NCBI GenBank assembly: GCA_021018995.1
Contig: CM037585.1
Location: 83,180,646-83,244,645, forward strand
Length of the DNA: 64,000 bases
DNA from: Chloranthus sessilifolius
Taxonomy: Eukaryota > Streptophyta > Magnoliopsida > Chloranthales > Chloranthaceae
Reading direction: 5' to 3'
The position numbers and the translations under genes were made by a program. The notes beneath the pieces were generated by a model. That model saw nothing but the letters and a program-made list of their open reading frames with translations. It ran no database searches and was not told the origin of the DNA. Below are positions 58,670 to 64,000 of the stretch, in pieces; positions within the stretch are counted from its first letter, which is position 1; the number at the start of each line of letters is the position of its first letter.

Positions 58670-58803
58670 GCTGACTTGTGATGGTCACACAATACTAAAT
58701 CAGATCAACCGGATCGACTCTAAGAGCCTAACCTAAGAGTTAATAGACTTAAATGCCATTACTTCTAACACGTCATAACTATGAATGCCCATGCGACGTA
58801 TAA

Positions 58804-58821
58804 CCTAGCGCTTTGATACCA
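58804..58821 (-). other. chromovirus primer-binding site
   Basis: Minus strand TGGTATCAAAGCGCTAGG, two bases inside the LTR terminus TGTCACA; it resembles the initiator tRNA-Met type PBS TGGTATCAGAGC. The gag ATG is about 135 bp downstream. Confidence 0.8.
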
Positions 58822-58823
58822 CC

Positions 58824-59994
58824 TGTGACAGCCCAAGGCTTCCTTACCTAAACCCTACGCCATCAGATCGTGCATGATTTGAATTACAGTGATGCTAGGG
58901 TATCGATATGTTCAACTAGTCTTCCTGACAACTCGATCTTTCCTCACATCAATAATAGGAAGGATCAGGCCATCAGTTAATGGTAAGCTTACATGAGGCA
59001 AAATCTAAGTAGACAATGTGGAAGCATATTAGAGCAATGGTGTAAGCAATATAGAAAAATAAACCTACAAGATGTTCATTCACACGTATATCGAAACTAT
59101 CAATCCACCGGTGAAGGCTGACCTTCACCTAAACAGTGGAGAGCAAAACACGGAAGACAAGTATTTAACGAGTATTTTTACCGTATAGTTTACAAAAGCC
59201 CAAAATAACTACACTTTCCACTAGTCCACTAAGCAAAGTGTTCTTTTGGCAGATCCTCTTGCTTGTCAGGATTATAATCTGTGTCCTCGGCTTGCCCAGG
59301 ATCCCTCGTCAAATCTTCTCCTGCAGCTGTGACATATAGTCGAGGGGTGAGCAACAATCTAAGCTCAGTAAGGAAAACACATTGCTCAACCATCTTTGAT
59401 TGTTCTGATTCATGGTCTTGTTGCATATAAACAAAGGAAAAAAAATCAAGTCGTGCTTATCACATGACTTGGGTTTCAAAAACAGAGCACTTCTTTAATG
59501 TATCAAACATGGCGTATCATGAAAACGTAAAATATGCATAACAATAAGTAGTAAATCAGAAGATCATATTAGAACATGAGTACATATCGAATGAATAACA
59601 CGAGGGTGTATACAAGGACCAAGCGAAGTCAAAAGGATCAAGCCCCTGAGCTACGTTAATATGGTCGCCCGAACCAGAAGGCCAAGCCCCTGAGCTATGT
59701 TAACATGGTCCCTTAAGCCGAGCAGTCAAGCCCCTGAGCTACGTTAGCAGGATCACTTAACTCAAAAATCCAAGCCCCTGAGCTATGTCAACAGGGTCAT
59801 TTGAATCAGAACATAAACAAAAGTCATAGCAAAGGTGCGATGTCAAACACATATACAAAGTAGTTAATAATTGCACAAGGAATGTAAGAACAATCAGATT
59901 TCATTGAAGTGAACACAAGATGTAACAATATGCATTGCACATAAGCGTATAAATCACGTATGTGTATCAATTTAAATTCTCAAAAATATATCAA
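58824..59994 (-). mobile_element. chromovirus 5' LTR, partial
   Basis: LTR 3' terminus (minus strand GGGCTGTCACA) at 58824; the LTR extends right until it is cut by Tat-3 at 59995. Contains a 44-bp tandem repeat. A small minus-strand frame at 59426-59229 has no domain. Confidence 0.7.
59639..59814. repeat. 44-bp tandem repeat, four copies, in chromovirus LTR
   Basis: CAAGCCCCTGAGCTAYGTTA begins at 59639, 59683, 59727 and 59771, exactly 44 bp apart. The copies differ mostly in the second half. Confidence 0.93.
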
Positions 59995-61649
59995 TGTGCA
60001 ACCGTGGGAATCGATGCGGTCCCCATCGCGACAATGCACTCCCTAACGAAAAAAAAATATAGAGTCGCCACCCGGAGCTTTCAGTGCCCCGGGATACCTA
60101 GTTCATTTTTATGAGCACCTAAGTGCTAAAAATATGACTCTGAATCCGGTCTACACAAAAGGCTCTTGGGTAGGGGCTTCGGTTATCAATCGGGAAGGTT
60201 TTAGGCACCCGATCGACCTGCTTAGCGCAGTCTCTACTAATGGCCAAAAATAAAATAAAGTAGAAGCAAATAAAATAGCTTCCTCTTGCCCAAAAGGGCT
60301 TAGAATCCTATTTGTGCTCCTTCGTTCCTACCAAAAAATTGGCGGCGTAACGGCACAAATGAGAGGATGGAGGGAGCTAGAAAGAGATAGGAGAGGAAAG
60401 GGGAGAGCCGGAGCCCTCGGGCCCTTGTAGCACCATAGAGGAGCCTTGCGTGGCTTGCTTTGATGAGCTCTTGAAGGCCTTGTATGGTGGAAAATGGGGT
60501 TCTAACTCCTAAGACTTAAAGCCAAGAGGTAGGGAAGGGAGGCTAGGGGATCACACACACCTAGGCTATGGGTTTTGGATGTAAGAACAAGCTTGGAAAG
60601 AGGTTTTGGAATTCTGGAATTTCGATGAAAATAGTGCACAAAAGGGAGGAAGAACTTCTAACTTTGAACTTCTCACTTGGAACTTCTCACTTCTCACAAG
60701 GGGTGGGGGGCTCTATTTATAGGAAAAGGGTGGGTTAGGAGGCCACTTAGATGCTAATTGAGGTTAGCAATTAGGTGATCTCAAATCTAAGGTTTCCTAG
60801 GATTTTGAGAGCTTGGAAATGTGTGAAGGTGGTTCTAATGGTGGATGATGGGGTGAGGCTTTAGGCCACTTGGAGGGTTGCAAATATGTAAGGAATGGGT
60901 GCAACAGAACTATCAAAACACACTCCAAAGGTTGAGGTGGTCAACAAGTCAAACCCCAAACATAAATTTTGGGGCAAAAACCCATTGTTACTGTTCATAT
61001 GCCTGGCGCAACTAATAGTTGCGCCAGGATAAAGCACAGTAAAATAGTGAGGAATAGTGCTGGAAGTTAGCTCGCGGGGTGGGGGCCACCTTTTAAACTT
61101 GGCGCTACTATTAGTTGCGCCAGGCTTAAAATCTGGGAGAATTGGCCTGGCGCAACTAATAGTTGCGCCAGGAAAAATTTATACCTGGCGCAACTATTAG
61201 TTATGCCAGGCCATTTATGGGGAGAAATAGCATGGTAGTCGTGCCAAATCCCTGCGGGGCCACCTCGAAATTACCTTCCTGCCCTCCGGGTTCGGATTGC
61301 CACATCTTCTGATATATACCTCCGATTGGGGCGATTCCTGAACCGTTGGAAAGCTAACGACCTCTACCCTTCAATGGTATAGGAGTTGGTCACTATAGAG
61401 GGTCGTAGCTAGTTCTGGTGCACCCCTCCTCCTTATTGCCCGGGGAGGTTAGGTTGGGGTTAAAAAGAGGGTTTCTATGGGTCGGGGTTGGCTTCTAAAG
61501 GTTCGGGGTAGGTTCTTGGGGGATCTAAGGTGATTCCTAAGGGTTTAGGGTGATTCCTAAGGGTTCCATACATGCCATCAAAAGCTCAAAAATGCGCTTC
61601 TCTCAAAAGGTGTTTCGATTGGGCCTTGGGCCAAATTTGGGTGTCTACA
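59995..61649 (-). mobile_element. Tat-3 3' LTR
   Basis: 1655 bp. Plus-strand reading starts TGTGCAACCGTGG and ends GTGTCTACA. TATAAATAGAGCC (minus strand) at 60721-60714. Four 27-bp palindromes at 61002-61210. U5 contains GAGTCGCCA at 60062-60070. The possible left TSD is ATCAA (59990-59994); its partner is outside the window. Confidence 0.88.
61002..61210. repeat. palindrome array, Tat-3 LTR (four 27-bp copies)
   Basis: Copies at 61002-61028, 61098-61124, 61146-61172 and 61184-61210. Left arm CCTGGCGCAACTA with its complement; the centre is AAT or TTA. Steps 96 (2 x 48), 48 and 38 bp. Distance to the TATA box is the same as in Tat-1 (about 280-490 bp). Confidence 0.95.
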
Positions 61650-61662
61650 GATGCCCCTCTTT
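61650..61662 (-). other. Tat-3 polypurine tract
   Basis: Minus strand AAAGAGGGGCATC before TGTAGACACCC. Confidence 0.8.
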
Positions 61663-63358
61663 GGTATCCGATCACTAATGATCGAATGTGAAAGAAAAGA
61701 GACATCCGAAGAGGCCAAGGCATTACTGACGGGTCCGCTGTATTCAAAATGAACTTCAAATATCAGGTGAGTAACATGGTGAGAAAATGAAAGCCCTAGA
61801 GTGCCAGGCTAATCATTTGTTTCTCGAGGTAATCGGTTCCCAAGCGCTTAGCGACATTACTAGGCATAATTGAGGTGGAATGAGTTGCGAAAGCCCAATA
61901 GCTGGGAAAAACATTCGCCTCTTGAGATTTTTTGAAGGTGATTGATGTTCAAGATTCATTCTGAATCCAACAGCTTCGTAAGTAAGAGGGGTGGTCGACC
62001 CACATTCAAAGATAAGCACGAAGCAAACATACGCAAGGCTCCACAGTTTGCGTCCAATCCTACAAGGCATTTGGCGACCTTATTGGATTATTCGCGGGTG
62101 CCCCTACTGAAAGCAGGGTTCGAGATCTTTGGGCGAACCCATCGATCCCAAAGTTTATTTAGCAGGACCACCTGAGCGAAGTGAATAGATGTCACAATGC
62201 TTTTTAGGGGTGCGTGCCATTTTTCAAAACCCGCCTTAGATCCACATGACCCAGAGTGTCCAGCTTCAAATACCACTAAACAGATCCAACCAGTTATCTG
62301 GTGCTAATCCAAAAGGGACATCCAATCCTGGTTTCTGCCAACAATGATCATAAGCATCAATTAACTATGCATAAACATGCACCCATTAAGGGCAATAAGC
62401 AATAACAAAGGCGATGGAAGCCCCGATCTGGACCCACCTGGGTACAATTTACGAGGACAAACGACCATCATATGGATACTCAGACACATGGCGTACACTT
62501 TATAAGGATACCACTGCTCATACAGGTTTTAAGCCTGTAAAAAATAAAAGGGAAATGAACCCTTCTGAATGCATGGTTGCACATAGTTTGATTGACACAT
62601 AATCTCATTCTCGACAGGTTGGTTTCAACCAACGATTGACCTTTTGTAACGGAGAATCTGAAGCTTAAGGCACTTTAGTCCACATGAGTCCAAGCGCTTG
62701 TCGCAAGTATTTAGCAGTGGAGTTGACCTGATCGAAACATTGATTGTTTGACCGAGACCGACACCATTGCTCCTGCCTTAAGGCAGGATCCATAGATCCG
62801 AGGCGAACCTCCTACTCAGGACTTTGATGTGGCACAGCTGCATTGCTGATAAAATATTGACGTTTTACCGCTTTATGCTTGTGCGCTGTACGGGTTTAAA
62901 TCTATTTTTGTTTTTTCCATCATTTTATGCAATTTTTTTGAATTTTTCAACTGTTATTTTATGGGATTTTTTGAATTTTGAAGCTATGTGAATTTTTTGG
63001 AATTTTGGAGTTATTATTTTACGTGAATTTTTGTTGGAATTTTTGAGTTATTATTTTATGTGAATTTTTTGGCATTTTGGAGTTATTATTTGGATTTATC
63101 TCATGAATATTTTCGGCTTCTTTGTGGGGATTATATTTTTTGTTTTTTTGGATTTTCCTTGTGTGTAGGACCGGGGTGCTCATTGACCTTGGCCTGTCCT
63201 TATTTTAGCACGGCTCTCTTGGCAAGTCGAAGAATGACCGAAATGTCGCCTTGGGGAGTGCGTGCATATGTCGGAAGTGACAAAATGAACAAACAAAAGG
63301 AAGTGGGGGACCGGTCTTCCCATCTAACTCGTACTAGGCCTAAGACCCGACCTGAGTA
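61663..63358 (-). other. Tat-3 3' internal region, non-coding
   Basis: Blocks shared with 8005-9879 of Tat-1 in the same order, including GATCACTAATGATCG near the LTR and the ATTTACGAGGACAAACGACC block. Repeated TTTTGGAGTTATTATTTTA words at 62940-63080. No gene recognised. Confidence 0.6.
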
Positions 63359-63482
63359 CCTGGCGCAACTATTAATTGCGCCAAGCCATTATGGGCCCAA
63401 AAAAAAGGCTGGCGCGACTAATAGTTGCACCAAGCCAATGGAAGGCAAACTTTTGCCTGGTGCAACTATTAGTTGCGCCAGG
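63359..63482. repeat. palindrome array, Tat-3 antisense promoter (three 27-bp copies)
   Basis: Copies at 63359-63385, 63408-63434 and 63456-63482, 49 and 48 bp apart. Same palindrome as in the Tat-3 LTR, with a few mismatched arm positions. Confidence 0.95.
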
Positions 63483-63688
63483 TTTGGCTGGGTATTTAAA
63501 ACAACCCGAACTCGGGTAGTGGGGTCTCATTTCGAATTCTCCCCCCTCTCTTCCTCTTTGAAACCGAAAACCGCTCCCCCTCCCCCTAGGGTTCCTTTAC
63601 GTTGCCTTTAGCGTGCCCATTGCCGTTGTTTTGCTTGCGGATCGATCGCGAGCCTACGCCAGACAAAAAACCCCTTTTTCTTCATAAG
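63483..63688 (+). promoter_or_regulatory. promoter and leader exon of Tat-3 antisense gene
   Basis: TATTTAAAAC at 63494, about 12 bp after the last palindrome, then a CT-rich leader and the splice donor AAG|GTAATC. Mirrors 9951-10153 of Tat-1. Confidence 0.65.
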
Positions 63689-64000
63689 GTAATCTTTTAA
63701 ACTTTTTTTTTCTTGATTTTTCTTGCTTCTTGTTATGCAAATATGATCAAGATCTTGCATTTCTAGATGAAGAATAGTTTATTTTTGTTGTAAGCATATT
63801 GGTTGATGATATGTGAATGATTTTTTTTTTTATGAATGATGCCTTCTTCTTTTCTTTTTTTGATTTTATGCATAATATATATGTATATGCAAATGATAAT
63901 TTTTTTGTTTTTATTTGTGCCTAAAAAAAGGGGGTTTTAATTCTATTACTTTTTGTTTTCTTTTTTTTTCACCTCAAAGCAAGGATTTTATACATTCTTT
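63689..64000 (+). other. start of T-rich leader intron of Tat-3 antisense gene
   Basis: Begins GTAATCTTTTAAAC and is T-rich with a TATGAATGATGCC word, like the intron at 10154-11164. The coding exons should lie beyond the window. Confidence 0.55.

Larger units (their letters stand above)
4879..59994 (-). mobile_element. outermost chromovirus-like Ty3/gypsy element (fragment, host of Athila-2)
   Basis: The pieces are gag (two parts), a PBS TGGTATCAAAGCGCTAGG on the minus strand at 58821-58804, and LTR sequence from 58824 rightwards. The 52.8-kb Athila-2 complex splits gag. The pol region is missing from the window: to the left the element stops at LTR-A, and to the right its 5' LTR is cut by Tat-3 at 59995. 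Chromovirus assignment rests on the gag motifs and the tRNA-Met-type PBS; the exact clade (Tekay/Del or Reina) is not established. Confidence 0.65.
59995..64000 (-). mobile_element. Tat-3: second Tat-type element, 3' part
   Basis: 3' LTR 59995-61649, PPT, 3' internal region homologous to that of Tat-1, palindrome array, and the promoter, leader and start of the leader intron of a plus-strand antisense gene. The element continues beyond the window. Sequence identity to Tat-1 is patchy: the LTR ends, TATA region and a few internal blocks align; the palindromes do not. Confidence 0.88.

Noticed and set aside
60961-61210. tRNA or other structured RNA gene suggested by the strong hairpins
   Set aside because: Simple dyads without tRNA-like arms or box A/B, repeated at regular spacing as DNA sites.
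61002-63482. CRISPR-like look: 23-27 bp palindromic repeats separated by 21-25 bp unique spacers
   Set aside because: The window is a plant nuclear genome full of LTR elements, arrays have only two to four units, spacers share words, and no cas genes exist. Best seen as operator-like palindromes.
63060-63611. 183-residue open frame on the plus strand in Tat-3
   Set aside because: It crosses the palindrome array, the TATA box and the leader of the antisense gene; no domain, so chance.

Overview
This is a block of nested transposable elements from a large, repeat-rich flowering-plant genome; the species cannot be told from the sequence. Nearly every base belongs to Ty3/gypsy LTR retrotransposons or to a CACTA DNA transposon. 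There is no intact host gene. The only host-derived sequence recognised is two exon fragments (an Elongator subunit 2 exon and a CCR4-type exonuclease exon) inside the CACTA element.

Layout, outermost to innermost. (1) A chromovirus-like element on the minus strand (gag pieces at 4879-5352 and 58159-58669, PBS 58804-58821, partial LTR 58824-59994). (2) 'Athila-2' on the plus strand, 5353-58158, inserted in that gag; it lacks pol. (3) 'Tat-1', a Tat/Ogre-lineage element on the minus strand, 6371-46203, inserted in the 5' LTR of Athila-2 (TSD CTGTG). (4) 'Athila-1' on the plus strand, 17626-41723, inserted in the Tat-1 integrase (TSD GGTAC). (5) A CACTA transposon, 22143-31681, inserted between protease and reverse transcriptase of Athila-1 (TSD CAA). 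At three of the four insertions the interrupted reading frame resumes exactly on the far side. On the left, 1-4878 is the 3' end of a further Tat/Ogre-type element on the plus strand ('LTR-A'). On the right, 59995-64000 is the 3' part of a second, divergent Tat-type element on the minus strand ('Tat-3'), which cuts the chromovirus LTR.

Tat-1 has lost gag, protease and reverse transcriptase, but keeps RNase H/integrase remnants and two long transcription units on the opposite (plus) strand: a spliced plant-mobile-domain-like gene (11165-13501) and a second PMD/DUF7745-like gene (14228-15701). Athila-2 has lost all of pol but keeps gag and the 3' accessory ORF. Athila-1 has gag, PR, RT, RNase H, INT and the 3' ORF, all broken by stops and frameshifts.

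The main unusual observation is regulatory. Each LTR family here carries its own array of short dyad-symmetric motifs, placed in the LTR upstream of the TATA box and, in three families, again upstream of the internal promoter of the accessory genes. Tat-1 has seventeen copies of a 23-bp palindrome at 47-48 bp spacing. Tat-3 has the same layout and spacing with a different 27-bp palindrome. Athila-1 has a 12-bp palindrome (CTNTKCGMANAG) spaced at multiples of one DNA helical turn. Athila-2 has CGCG-centred motifs, and LTR-A has paired GCTGAAAYAATAGY motifs. This suggests family-specific, self-encoded regulator/operator systems. That interpretation is inference; the repeats and spacings are read directly from the sequence.
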